NCBI GenBank assembly: GCA_034670405.1
Contig: JAXDDX010000001.1
Location: 16,470,001 to 16,534,000, forward strand
Length of the DNA stretch: 64,000 nucleotides
From: Hoplostethus atlanticus
Taxonomy: Eukaryota; Chordata; Actinopteri; Trachichthyiformes; Trachichthyidae
Direction of reading: 5' to 3'
This document shows, one piece after another, positions 25,478-39,741 of the stretch. Positions within the stretch are counted from its first letter, which is position 1. The number at the start of each line of letters is the position of its first letter. A program made the translations under genes and the position numbers. The notes below the pieces were generated by a model. That model worked only from the letters and a program-made list of their open reading frames with translations, searched no databases and was not told where the DNA came from.

Positions 25478-28400
25478 TTTCCTAAGTGGTTGCTGACAGC
25501 CAAAGGATTAGAGTGGGAGTTTGGGATTTCCAGTAGAGAAATACATTACCATGGTGTTACACCTTTAACATTAAAATGATATACCGATTTATTTTCTTCC
25601 ATGTATACCGTATAGCTCCAGTAATGTAATGCTAGTAGTAACAAAGGAATAGCATTCTAAAAATAAACTATATAAAATATTTCCCTAAATTTTGCAAGGA
25701 GCATGGTGAGCAAGTGTGTCTGTTATTTTGTGTGTGTGTTAGTGTGTGCATGCATGTGTGTGTGTGTGTGTGTGTGTGAGAGAGGGAGAGATAAAACAAC
25801 ACTGGGCAGGATTGAGGGTGAAGCAAAGGTTCTGTTCCCTGGAGTTTGCTGTGTATGTTCCATGTGCTGAATTATGAATTATGACATTTTCTGTTTTACC
25901 GACAATGCTACATTATGGGCAATATTGGCTAAGTACAACCTGACTTAATGGCATCCCGACAACCGTCACCATCACTGCGTTATCTGCCCTGATTCGTTGT
26001 ATTGCACATGCAGAATCTTTGCACACATTACAGACAGTTGCAGTGCATGCACCATCATGTTGATTGCTGCAGCTATCAGAGAGGTGTTAGCGGTACACGT
26101 CTGTCTGCACACATGTTATCTCAAGAGATTTATGTTGCTAACACCACTGAAATAAATACATCAATAAATAAAGAGAAGAGAGAAGTGCTTTTAGTTGAGA
26201 TAAGGCTGCCCATTTGACCTTTACATCAAGCCTTCTCACACAAACTGACTCTGTATCAGCCCTCGCTGCACATATTTCAGAATTTCCCCCCGGGGATAAA
26301 TAAAGTATCTATCTATCGATCTATATCAGAGGCCTTTCGTCTGTGCTGCAGCCCTGCTGGGCCTGGGTGTGGTTTGGCCACAGTATGATACAGGATCGGT
26401 ACCCTTAAAAGGTTTTCCATTGCAATTTTGAATATATGGGACCCCGTGTACAATGAACATGTTTAATTATAGCAACAGCAGAACCATCGCAACCAATGTC
26501 AGCATCAATAATAGACATGGCGGACCCACTGAGTCTTTTTTTGTATTTGCCTGGGATTATATTTTGCATGAGAACATCCCAGCTACACACGCTACAGCAG
26601 TTAACAAATCTCATATTGATGGGTCTTTTCAACGGAGTAACGTTTGTTTGTTTGTTTGTTTGTTTGTTTATGTTTTTTTGTCTCTTTCTCAACATTTACT
26701 GAAGAACATACGGTACAGTGACATCATGGGTACAGTACGGCACACTAGTGCTATGGAAAAAGCATATTTGTAAGCTGCGGGTTCTGATATTTGGCAGTCT
26801 TGAACATGAAAAGAATTATAGTCCTATCTAAAAAGGGGAAAACAACTGTCCAGTTTCTCTAATCTGAAGTAATATCTATCTGAAGTTATGAGGCCTGAGG
26901 CGTTCTAATGTGATGGTTTTGTGGATGATGGACGTGGACTATAGACATTACAGCCATATGTAATATTTTTCTTTTAGATTAGATCAAATGAAACTAATCC
27001 CTGTGGGTTGTAACAGAAGCAGAGAGTAGGATATTGCTAAGAATAAGAGCCTAGAGCGTGCTAAAGATAATACAACAAGTAACTACAGGAACCACACGTA
27101 CTGGAAATAATACAGCAAATAAATTCAAAAAAGATTTAGGCTTTGATTCAGAGTTGGTGCACATAAATCACGCACCTACATCTTTCAGCCAAGACAAAAA
27201 AGTAAGACAAGATACTCTTGCTTGCTTTCACTTTTATTTGATTTGAACAACTTAAATAGTGCCGTTTCATACATAATGTGGCATACATGTTCAATTTCTT
27301 TGGCTCTCTGTAACAATACACTGTAGTCATTGCAAAAAACCATTAAAAACAATTCACATTTTCAGCAGCTTGTGGCCCGCTTTACCAAAAGCATCAGCGC
27401 AGTAAGATCAACTTTGTCCATTTGCTGACAGGAGAACTAAGATTACAAGCTAAAGTTACAGATGTACTATCCTGTAACAGGGAGGGCCTTCGCTAAAGTA
27501 TCCGTCAATGTTTTGTTGATGTATGTGTAGATGTATTGGTTGTGATGTGCATTTGTTGTATCGTGTAATATTGTGTGCATTGTATTTGTATCTTATCGTC
27601 TTGCATTGTGTGATCGTAGTGCAAAGATGCTTTTGGGATGCCAAGCTGTTACAGTAGAGATCTATTCATTCAATTTACAAAAATAGTTTGTTATCTATCT
27701 GCAATCCTGACAAGCGTAAATGCCATTTGAACACACATCGGGTCATTCCCAGTGCAAATGAATGAAATGGAAAACGAAATAAATTAATAACACAACAGCA
27801 ACTGAATGTGTGTGTTTATCACTCCTTGGAAAAAAAAATCACCAACACTCATATTATCGAAGTAAAGAGGAACAAGAATAAATGCTATGTCTAAAATGTA
27901 CTGTATACTCTCAAATATCATACAATTATTATTCTTAGTGCAATTTCATGTGTAATACACCACGGTTTACTTTTTATCTCCCTTCTTTCCCAAGCAGGCA
28001 CACTGAAGAAAGGTTTGCCAGAAAAATGCTGACCTCACTAAAAAATATTTAAGGGACAATTTGCATTAGCTTGTAAAGGAAATTCAGCATTAGCAACATA
28101 ATATTTAGTTAAATATCCAGAAAAAGAACCACAATTTTATCATGCTGGCTGGACTTCAAATCTAAGTAGGATTTCCTCTAAATATTTCATTATGAAAAGA
28201 AGTGTAACGACACTGATGTGTGATTATGATCATGGCCCTGTGAGCTGCTCCACTTCCTTGTTCACCCTCCCTGCTCCTTTTAATGCAAACATCAAAAGTC
28301 TGTCAGTCTACCAGTTCTTATCTGACTTTGTGGGGGAATGAAGCTGGATAACTTCCACATTGGACCAAATGTAACTACAAAGGTATTGATTTGTAAATGC
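24400..28400. other. Intergenic DNA, no recognised gene
   Basis: AT-rich stretch with a CT/CA microsatellite (25412-25478), a GT run (about 25758-25778) and a GTTT run (about 26644-26670). It also has a TAAATAAAGTATCTATCTAT repeat tail near 26298-26320. No gene is supported. Confidence 0.45.
25412..25478. repeat. (CT)n(CA)n compound microsatellite
   Basis: About 25 CT units pass into about 7 CA units. Confidence 0.9.
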
Positions 28401-28410
28401 AACAGTTACA

Positions 28411-28946
28411 TGCTATTATTATTATTAGTAGTAGTAGTAGTAGGTGTAGTAGTAGTAGTAATAGTAATAGGTGTAGTTGTGGTCGCAGTAGTAGTAATAG
28501 TAATAGCAGTAGTAGTAGTAGTAATAGGTGTAGTAGTAGTAATAGTAATAGGTGTAGTAGTAGTAATAGTAATAGCAGTAGTAGTAATAGTAATAGGTGT
28601 AGTAGTAATAGCAGTAGTAGTAATAGTAATAGGTGTAGTAGTAGTAATAGCAGTAGTAGTAATAGGTGTAGTAGTAGTAACAGTTGTAGTAGTAAGTGTA
28701 GTAGTAGTAATAGTAATAGGTGTAGTAGTAGTAACAGTTATAGTAGTAGTAGTAGTAGTAACAGTTGTAGTAGTAATATTAATAGGTGTAGTAGTAATAG
28801 CAATAGTAGTAATAGTAATTGGTATAGTAGTAGTAATAGTAATAGGTGTAATAGTAGTAGTAGTAGTAATAGGTGTAGTAGTAGTAACAGTAGTAGTAGT
28901 AGTAATAGTACTAGGTATAGTAATAGTAGTAGTAGTAGTAACAGTT

Positions 28947-28977
<31 letters not shown>

Positions 28978-29005
28978 CAGACGCTGTAGTTGTAGTATTT
29001 CCTAG
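28411..29005. repeat. TAG/GTA trinucleotide satellite
   Basis: About 595 bp built almost entirely of AGT/AAT/AGG/TGT triplets in a three-base register, with recurring blocks such as AGTAATAGGTGTAGTAGT. The register is kept so well that two plus-strand frames stay open for 200 and 378 codons (poly-Val/Ile and poly-Ser/Asn). These are repeat artefacts. Confidence 0.92.
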
Positions 29006-29009
29006 TAGT

Positions 29010-31400
29010 TGTATTTTCTATCATATCATCATACAACAAATCCCAGAGTGCATCAATGAGAAATTCCAACACTTAACTAGTTTCAAAGCTAATGCAAATT
29101 GCTGCCTTGGTATTTTTAACAACTGGCTAACATCACCTTTTTTGCATTGCATGTTTTACTTACCATGGGCTGTTCTAGTCTACCACACATGGTTACTGTC
29201 CCCTACATTCCTATGGTCATCCATGTATTGCAGCTTTGTGAGTTCTCACAAGTCTGTACATTATTGCACAAGAGAGTATTTTCAGCTCTGGGACCAGTTT
29301 CCCAGAAGAATATTTTGTACAAAGTTCATCTTTGAACCACTGTCCTGGAACCAGGGTCAGGGGATAATTGGATTAAAATATCATCAGTCTGGAAAAGAAA
29401 CTGTATTCTGTTACAGTTATTGGAAGATACGTTTGAAAAATTGGGATTGTGGTGGGAAAGTAACTCATTTTTAGTAATCCAGTGGATGAATCTGCATTTC
29501 TGATGACATTTTCAAGCAGATATCCACCATTCTGTAACAGATTTGGTTCTAAAAGTAACCACCCTCACCATACATTTAATGGAACATAGTCAATCTAGGC
29601 TCTCCATTCTGTCTCCCTATACCTAGCAAATGCTGTCATTTCTTTCTTTCTAACTCGTTCACAAAGAAGTATAGGCGGTATCTCACTATGTTGACTGTTC
29701 ATCTGGGTTTTGGCGCTCTATGTACACTGACGGTAGCTCCTGGAGTCTTTCAGTATGGTTCGGAACTCAAAATAGGTTGTGATCCTACTTCTTGGGTCGG
29801 CAGTAGTTACATTCTCAAAAGACCTTGGGTCCCAGGGAGAGACATTTTGAGAAGCCCTCCTATACAGGCCAGTACCTCTCGCACACAAGGGCATGAATGC
29901 CATCTTGCTTCTGCGATGCAGTTGAAGGCCGTTTGCAAATAGAAAATATGGTCTGTCGTCTTAAGTAAATATAAATTATGATATAGATTGTGCAAAAACG
30001 CAGTGTATGGTGTTCGCGGTTTTGTCAAATGAGAAGTTCCGATATTTCCTTAAAACTTCACATTTAAATGGACAGGAGAAGAAACTGTATGTCTGTATGT
30101 CGGGCCTGTGCAAAGATACATGTGAAAATGGGCGCTAGGTAAAACTTCCCATCATGATAAGCCTTTATAGAATAAAGGTTTGTTAATGGGTTTTGGAGAG
30201 GCTTGAATCCATCTTTTTGCGCATTCAAAGAAGACCCTCGTTGTACCCAAAGAGCCCCTGCCTTTTTTTAACACTAGAGGCCAACTGGCATTCCAGCCTC
30301 TCGTCTATCTTATCACATTTAAAATGGTTTCAAATGTACAAAGTACTTGAGGAGCCCTGTACCTCTCTACACCCTTAAACTGACTCAAAAATAGGCACAT
30401 AACTTATTGCAATATACATACATCCCTCATGCTGTTTCTTTTTTTTTTTTTTTTTTTTTAACATTCTCAGTGACTATTTTGCCAAGGTTTGCTGTATGTA
30501 AATATCATGTTGGATACAAATATGGTATTTTTGCTGTAAGAATAAGATAAAAAAAAAAGAAAATCTTGTATAGGACCATAGTTGTCTCTTTATAGGAAAA
30601 AAGTCACCTCCACAAGCAGAAACTCTCTCACACAAAGACTAAAGTGCTGGAGCCAGGGCGCTAGAATGCAGCTGCATCCTCCAGCTGGCTTAGTGGTCAA
30701 GAATAATGGATCGACTTATAATTGTTGATTGGTCTGTCCAACAACACGTCGCAGGTCCCTCCAGTTGGCCCTGTGGATGAAGCTCTGCCCATCACTGTGA
30801 GAAAGGCCTTCACACTGGTCATGGCATTGGTTTGATGGAAAACAAAATAATTCCAATGAGTCCCCAGAACAAGCTAAGCGGAAGGTTCTGGTTTAGCTGT
30901 GAGGAAACAAGCCGACTGGAGAACCGACAAAAACTTGTTTTGAAGTAGTTTCATTCCTCATGCAGACGGTGGGCGTGTCCACAGAGCTGTTAGCTGACAG
31001 GTCCAAAGGCAGTCAGCGGACCAGGAAATGTAGGGTTTGATAGGCTGAGGTCATTTAACAAAAATTAGATGATTTGAATAGGCTTCCCACTGCTGCATTG
31101 TCTAGGTATACGGACGTGGAAAGAAAAAAAACAAAAAAACATGCAAGAAACAGCCTGCCAGGGCCGTGGAATCAAACTCATGCAGAGTGGAATGAGAGGA
31201 ATGGCAACGTCTTTGGCCTGAGGAGAGAAAGACAGAGACATGTGGTAGAGTCATTCTCTGGACACTTGTAGGTACACATGCAGGTCAAGCATGTCAACAA
31301 GGTACCCACTAACCCCCTCCTAGATGTAGGATCACAGTGTGACCACCTTTACCCACTGTTACCTACTAGGTCAGATAGGGCAGTCAGTGGCTTGTGATGG
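29010..31400. other. Sequence 3' of hsf4, possible 3'UTR plus intergenic
   Basis: Lies downstream of the hsf4 stop codon on the minus strand. It contains a poly-T run (30438-30459). I could not place a convincing hsf4 polyadenylation signal. No other gene was seen. Confidence 0.4.
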
Positions 31401-31405
31401 GTCAG

Positions 31406-31465
31406 TCACTGCTCCTCACAGCCAGTAGTTTGGTAGGCCTCTGCTTCCTGGTTGTGGAACATGTA
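31406..31465 (-). CDS. hsf4: hsf4 terminal coding exon (probable)
   Basis: Acceptor ttacag, then 19 codons ([15 protein letters not shown]-) and TGA. It is in phase with the preceding exon (32702-32767, [20 protein letters not shown]). Placed from phase, splice sites and an acidic tail; no close human counterpart for this tail. Confidence 0.65.
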   Translation of the reverse strand, partial: YMFHNQEAEAYQTTGCEEQ

Positions 31466-31473
31466 CTGTAAAG

Positions 31474-31509
<36 letters not shown>

Positions 31510-34500
31510 GTTGAAATACTTATACTGCTGACTCATTAATCTAGTATCCTAACCCCTAATCCTAAAACCCATACTGAACTAACAATTTACTTCACTTTGT
31601 TATCATCAACATATTGACAAAATGTGTGCTTATGTACATACACACACACACACAAACACACAGTACACTTTGAAAGTGGTAAATGTATGCATTCACTGGC
31701 AACTTTATGATCCAATAGTAAATGTAGTAGTAAATGTACACATTTCAAGATGAATCGTGTAAATTTGTCTCTTTCACTGGTTTGACTGCGTTTTGTTGTG
31801 GGTATTACAGACCAGACAGTTTGATCTGTCACAGTAGGACTCAATCATGGTGATTTTTCATATTAGTCATGGGCCTTTGCTCAAAAATATCTCTTGACAA
31901 TTGTTTTTAAGTAATGCAAAGTGTGCAGAGCGATGTTACATTTTGCCATGCACTTTCAAACAGAGGCTTAGCTGAAGGAAGTCCTTAGGGTTGGGTAAGA
32001 TTTCATGCATGCCCTCCCAGTTGAACCGCATCACAGAGTGAGGATGGTGTGCATCTGTAGTATGGTTATTCCATTCTGTCCATATTTGCAGTATAGCAGA
32101 ATACTGTATACAAGTAACAAATTGGACTATTTGATCTGCACTGTCAATTATTATGACTTAAATCAGAAGATTGTAAGTCTGTGACTGTCTGGCAAGGTGT
32201 CAGGCTATCATCCCAATCACTAGTTTGGGAGAAAACGTCCACCTGGTGGAGTTTTTCTGCATTGCGTTGGTGTGTCTGCCTCTTCACACATGGCAGGCAG
32301 ATTAAATGTGCCTATGTGTTGATAGCCAAAATTATGTGTCAACCTAGATCTAGTTTTATCAATAAAATGATGTCTGATTGATTTCATAGCCTTGTCTAAC
32401 CGTGGGTGAACTATACAACCATAGTCGACGGTGCATAAAAAGACGACGGCACACATGATGCACTACACTGGGTAACCACACTGGGTATCCTTAGCTATCA
32501 CTGATACTGTAATCATGACTCATCAAATTAGTCACACCATTAAGAGCAGACACTTGTCAACAATATAATCCTCACTCATTACTGCTATCCATGCAGTTGT
32601 AGGTGCCTTAGACTATGTAGACCACCAAGTCAAGATGTTCATTTGAGCTATCACATGATGACATACGTACCCGTCTTCTATCATCACACTATAGGACTCA
32701 CCGATTTGAGGTTGGACTCCATCTCTGTAAAGTTCCACTCAGTCAGAGGCAGGCTTAAACTGAAGGGCTGGAGTTGAGAGAGAGAGAGGGAGAGAGAGAG
32801 AGAGAGAGAGAGAAGAAAGAGGAATGGGACAGAAACATATTCAAACTGTTATTCATAATATGAATACACACCCGAACCGTGAGCAGCGCGATTGACAAGT
32901 CATTGGAAGTCTACTCATGTCCTACAGAGCTGAGCGACCAGGGAAACTCGGCTGATGTGTGGACGGTCAACAAGCTTGTCGGTGACAAAAGGTTGCCCGC
33001 AGCTGGTCATCGGCTGTTAACGGCCAATCAGATTTCTTGCTTGTTTCCCAACCAATGTCATTTTGTTTCATGAACAATAATTCCACATTGCAAGAGCAAA
33101 ATGGATGAGAAGTTGATTGCAGATGAGAAGAAGATTCAAATAGACTCAGAGGTCTCAAATACCATGCTTGGAGTGCATGCTCTGAAGTAATTTTGTGCAT
33201 GCTCTGAAGTAGTTTTTTTCTATTTATTTTTGATTAATGTTTCCTGCTTGCTAGCTAGGCAGCCCACAACTGATCAGAATAGAGAAACCATAACCAAGTT
33301 GGTCCCAGTGTGTACAAGCAGTAAAAGTAACACATCAGTTTGTGCGTGGTATACACCAAATATAGCAACATACCTGAACGTATGTGTAGTTATGTATGCT
33401 GTGTGTTTCTATCAGTATGTGTGTGTACATGCATCTATATATATATATATATATATATTAAGTATAGGCCTACTGACATCCATAACAGCGGTGGTCCCAG
33501 GTTCCACAGTGGTCTGTTGATGACTCCTCAGTAGCAGCTGCTGCAGCTCCTCCAGGCTCATGTCCACATTCTCCACTGCATCAGACACCTCCACTCTACA
33601 CACACACACACACACACAGAGTAATATGTGAATGCACACATATACCAAAGGAAAGGCTTGCAGACACAGACATAGAGAAACAAAAAACGATCAAGCATGC
33701 TCATACATGCAGTTACACATGTATGCACAGACACATGCAGGAACAAAGACACAGAGACAAACAGTACACAAGGGTTCGACCAAAGTGAATGTTTGAAGGC
33801 TGATGCCGAAATCTTTAGACTGAAGTTGCTGATAGTCTATACTTTTTCAATATCTTTCAATATCCGCTCAATAGCTTTAAATCTGATGATTCCCATGCCA
33901 GAGGATTACAAGTATTTTGTGTTTGTGTCAGAGATGTATTCTTGAAATAGCATTCAGATCATGTGACACTAAAAGTCTTCTCTGAAATCCAGACTAGCAG
34001 CTCCTTACAGCAGAGCGACCCACCACACCTATTCCATGGTAGGGCTGTGATACATGAGGCCTTTACATAAAGAATTCAACTACATTCAAAACACATAACT
34101 GAACAATTAAATGAACAAATAAAATGTGCAGTCAAATTTCATTACAGGTTTAACGGACTGTTTTATGTAGGGGAGGAACCTCCGCCATTGACTGGCTGAT
34201 ACCCAATATTTAATAAACAGCAAATATCGATCGTAACATACACACACTAGCATACTGTATCTATGCACATATGGACACAGTTAAGTGTAAAGAGCTCAAA
34301 AATCTCCCCTTGATATCTTGCACTGCATCACTACTGTGTGTGTATGTACCTGTGTCTGTATGTGTGTATCTCTGTGCCTCTATACTTGTGTGTCCTGTGT
34401 GTGTATGTACCTGTGTCTGTATGTGTGTATCTCCGTGCCTCTATACCTGTGTGTCCTGTGTGTCTATGCGTGTCTCCATGTGTATGACCCTGTGTGTGCA

Positions 34501-37500
34501 TCTACCTGTCCAGGGCAGCTCTCTTGCTCCTCCTCTCCCCCATAGAGGCCGCCGAGCCCCGTCCCTCCAGCACAGACTGGACCATTGCAACCGGCAGGAC
34601 AGGGGGTTCTGAGGAGCACACCTCGCAGGAGGAGGTCATTGGTACGGCCTCCCCTCCTCCTACGCCTCCTCCTTTCCCTCCTCCTCTCACTCCTGGGCTC
34701 ACAGGCTCCTCCTTGATAAGCATCATGCACTTCTCTCTATGGATAGAAGACATATTCTCTATCAGTGGTTTTCAAAACGCTGCTGGGTCACAGAAAGATT
34801 ATCAATCAATTGCCGAGACTAAAACTTTTTAAGAAATACACAGTTACAGCTTGTGATAATTTTGAAAAATATGAGTGGTGGAGAGCGAGGGAAGAAGTTG
34901 GTCTATAAAATCGGGCTGACAAAATTGAGACAGTGAATCTCAGGGCACTTTCGTGACAGAGGGTCTGTTGAGGTGGAGAATTTCTCTCCTCAATGTCTCC
35001 GCCCATCTCAAAATTGTTTTAAATTTCCTGTCCACTCAGCTCATACTAGCCCTAAATGAATACCACCGATGAATGGTGGAGCCGGCGGTGCTGCAGAGCT
35101 GAAATCTTCAGCCAAAGGACGGTGAGACGGTTGGCCCTTAAAGCATCCTGCTGAAATTCACAATGAATCTGCAATGTTGAATGTTTGTCCAGTATTGGTG
35201 GGCTGCACCATATAGAAGTCAGACAAATATGTTTACAGCTCATAAAATGGGATTTATTGTTGAATATCTCTTTAAAATAGGGAACATTTTGCCAGATTAG
35301 TTTACGCCCGAGCGTACTTTACTTCAGCCATTGTACACTGCCTCAGGAAATATGACATGATCTATTATGCTTAGGATTTCAGGCATCTCCTCCAATTACT
35401 ATCTCACGGAACACGATGAACACTGACTACCTGCTCTAGACAAAGAAACTATCCTTATATTTATTGGAATTCTGACACACAATAGTCTGCTAAATAGCCT
35501 GCTAAAACATATAGTATGTTGTCTGAGACGCACGCTTTGTGTTTCAATGTACTGATTCAGTTTTATTTCACAATATGTGAGAAAAAAGAGCTACTGCAGT
35601 GGCTGCTGTGGTGCTACTGCAGAACAGATGCAGGACAGATGCTGGAAGGGAGTTCTAAGGCAGGAAATGGTAATGTATTGGCAAATAATGCACCAAAACC
35701 CTCCAGAATCTCAATTAAGAGCTTCATCATCCATTGAAGAATGAAAACTAATATTTTGGTTGTTGTTGGTGGTGCTTACCTTTGGTGCATTTCTGGATTA
35801 TTTAACTTTACAAAATAAAAGATCTTGCAATTGGAACCAGTCGCTCACCTGGTCTCATCAGGCTGCATCTGGAGGGCCATGCTGGCCTGGGACATGTCAG
35901 TAACATCTGATATGATTGGTCCCCCTGTCAGCCCGCTAGTAGAGCAAGAAGCACTCTCACTGGATGGCTGAGGAAGGACAGGAGACAATGGTGATATATA
36001 TATATTTTCTCTGCTGTGTTCTTTTCCAAGCAAAACATTTCTTGTTTACATTTCCCTTCTTTGTTCCCTTATTTTACCAATTTTGAGTATATGAGAAGTA
36101 TTGATAACAAAACATTACAGATGTACAAACTGTATATTCCCCTAGTGGCACAGTTCCTTACAGGTAACAAATTAGGATGCAACACCCTTGCTTCAAACAA
36201 ATGAAGGGAAAGTGAAAAAAGCAATTTACTGAACACAAAAAAAATTTCCCCCCCAAAAATATCTACAGGATAGTAGATCACAGTACACCCACTCCCCCAG
36301 TATACCCCTTCAAATCTATCACTATGCACTGTTTCTTGGACTTGGACTTGATTTTGATATGAAATGTTTCCCTCTAGTGTTGATACAACAGAACAGCCAG
36401 ACTGTCAGTATGGTGTTAAAGGAGATATAAACCCAAATAATAAATTCACTATAATATAGTGAATGCATTGTGTTTCAAACAAGGCTGGCATCAATAGACT
36501 TTCAATTCAAATTTAAAAAACATCTAGCACTGCTGAAGAAAGCGATTCATTCTATCTTTGTAATTTCGGGTGCTAAATCAGGTGTAATCTGAAAGAGGAG
36601 GGGGCAGCCAATAACTGAAAGGTTGCTGCTTTAGTTGAATAGTCCCCGTGAAAAGGCACCACTCACAGTATGAAAACAGATTTATTTAATCCAAGTTAAA
36701 AACATTGACGTCTCGGCCCACAAAGGCCTTCTTGATTCTCTGGTTAAGGTTCATTAGAGAGCACTAAGAGTGATTTCCCCCAGGGCAGATCAAGAAGTCC
36801 TCCTGGCTGTGGGGACGAGTAATAGAATGCACACCAAAAACATTACAAGGGAAATTAATAATACCTCTTCACTGGGATTACTGCCCGTAGGCACCAGTAG
36901 CATTTATGGTGCCCAGCAACACGGAGCATTAATAATTACATATGAGGTGATCTTTGGATGACCTGTGCTCTGTCCTCCCTGAGAAATTCATAAGGTGTAG
37001 TGATGGTGTGTGTGTGTGCTTCAGGTAGGCATGAAGTAACACACATTTCCCCTACTCTAGAAAAGATCAATAAAGTAAATCTTGCATTATCTTACATATA
37101 CTGACCATATGTGAAAGGGCTTATGAAGCGGCTCCATATAAACTCTCAATAAATGAAACTAAAGTGTTTTTTTCTTACCGACTGGATGTAGAAGGGCTCG
37201 TGGAGGGGCTCCATTGGGTGGCTATGGCTGAACTTGGAGGCAGGAGGGCTGGGAGAACCATCGTCCAACATCAGGGGCCTGGAGGGGTGATCAATATTCA
37301 ATCAGTAGTGATAACAGCTACACAGAGGTGACATCATCCGGCATCAGGGGCCCAGTATTGACTGATTAATGAATAAAAATGATGTATTACAGGTGGAAGT
37401 TTGGTTAGATGCCCACCTGTCCCGAGGTCCCGAGCTCAAAACACACCGACATGTTTTGTATAAATGTGCAACTTTTCACAGTTTATGAAAGCTTGATTAT

Positions 37501-37898
37501 GTACCGCAAAGGTTGAGTTGAATTAGAATGGGCACTTCCTGGGGTATCAATGAGTGTGTATGTCATTTAAAAGTTGCCACATATAAACTCATATCCCAAT
37601 ATTTCATATCTGAACTATGATAGCTGGAATATTCTACTATATTAGGGAATGTAAACACCTCAACCTGTTTACTTGCCCTTTCTAATCTTGAGCAAATGTT
37701 GAGCAAAATTATACTTCCTCTGCGGCAGTGCACTGGCTGTCCAAAACAAATCTCTTTACTTATTGCTTTACTGCAAAAGTTAGGTATTTGAGCACGCCAT
37801 GCCTTTCTCATGCTGGGCTTGTTCACACACCACACACACAGCTGAACCAGCATTTTACACACAGGCTATAGCAGGGTCATGCACTCTGCTGCGCCTTC

Positions 37899-37960
<62 letters not shown>

Positions 37961-38089
37961 TGACTGACTCAGCACTCATCTCCATTCACAGCATTTGTTG
38001 AGTTGGATTGTTCAGTTTGTCAGCTGAGCCAGCCCTTCCCTCTGCCCCACTGTGGCCCTGTTTGTCTCACTTTTGTTGATTTGCTCCAC

Positions 38090-38137
<48 letters not shown>

Positions 38138-38299
38138 TACTCACAGTTTTCTCTTTAGGCCTACGGAGCTGGGTGTGTTGGACTGCATCTGGCTGAACAG
38201 AAACTGAATCAGCTGGCAAAGAGAAAAAGCACAGCATGAATCAGCATGACCCCCCACTCTCTCCCTCTCTCCCTCTCTCACACACACATACTCCCCCCA

Positions 38300-38338
<39 letters not shown>

Positions 38339-38653
38339 TTTTGAATCACACCTCATAATTTAAGATACCATGGTGTGTGAACAAGCCACACCTGAGACAA
38401 TAAGGAACGGAAACTATTTCATGCGTCATCTGAAAACCTCAAATCCTTGTGAAAATCAAAAAATCTCCATGGCTGTGTGTCAGTAACATGGTGGGCTGCT
38501 CCTCTACTATGTTGCTTGGATATAATGGCCTTTAGAGTAGCTGAGTTGGTTCCAAAGTGCCAAGCAAGATCATTAAGTAATTCATGTCAAAGAGCAGTGA
38601 TTTGACCCAGATATTACAGGCCAATTGTCATATCTGAATACAGATGCACAGAT

Positions 38654-38693
<40 letters not shown>

Positions 38694-39691
38694 ACCTTGT
38701 TCATGACCTTCTGTTGCTGTGTGTGGTTCTGCCTCAGTGAGACCACCTCTCTCCACAGCACCTCATTCTGCCTGGAGAGAGGAGAGGAGGAGAAGGAGGA
38801 TAGAAGAGCTCACTATCAGCTTGTTCCTTTCCCTTTAAGACTTCCAAGCAGATTAGCCTGCAAATACTTTTTGTTATATTTTTGTTTGTCTACACAAAAT
38901 ACCACATAGTGAACTATATTTTTAGATTTTCTTTTGCAAATGTATTGAAAATGAAAAATAGAAATTGCAAGAAAATCATAATTAAATTTGACATTATGGG
39001 TTAATGTGTGTATATCTATGACAAAAAAAATCATAATTCAGGCTGTACATGCATGTCAATACCCATGTATACATGGGTGTGCACTCATACACACGCACAC
39101 ACACACACACACACACCTGGCCATGACTTCTAAGGATGTGAGTGGTTATTGGTGAGAGAGTGTGTGGTCAGGTGAGCAGGTGAACATTCTCTCCACTCAT
39201 TAGAGACAATAGTGTAGTACAAAGCAGCAGGGCTGCACAATGGGCACACAGCAGCTATTTTCAGCAACAATAGGCTCTAGAGAAAAAGTCAGGTCATCCA
39301 CTGGGTGATTTGTTCCAACTTACTGGGGAAATAGTGAACAGGTAAATTGCTGTTCTCACACTTTCCCCCCCCAAAATGCACAGTTAAAATGGACGCTTAA
39401 ACTATAATGCATCTGAACTCTATGTTTTATATAAAGGACAGAGAACAACTCTCTAATTTGAAATATATCAGTATCCCTCTATGAGGTTTCAGGTCATGTT
39501 ATTTCCATTGGTATTTAACACTATGTGGCATAAGGGTACTTTGGTGGTAATTGTTGACGGAAGGGAACATCACTCTCCATCCCATGTTTTCCCAGTTGGT
39601 CCAAGAATTTGAACCAGGAAATTTCCAGTCTCAATGAAAAAAGATGACTGGAGGGCTGCAGCACGGTGGTGAATGTGAATGTGCGAACACA

Positions 39692-39741
<50 letters not shown>

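Noticed and set aside
28338-29474. 378-codon plus-strand open frame rich in Val/Ile and a 202-codon Ser/Asn frame beside it
   Set aside because: Both are by-products of the TAG-type trinucleotide satellite; there is no domain, no splice structure and the non-repeat part has no recognisable motif.
34271-34545. Cys-rich plus-strand frames of 75-113 codons
   Set aside because: Made by GTGT/CTGT-rich sequence in hsf4 intron 9 and antisense to exon 9.
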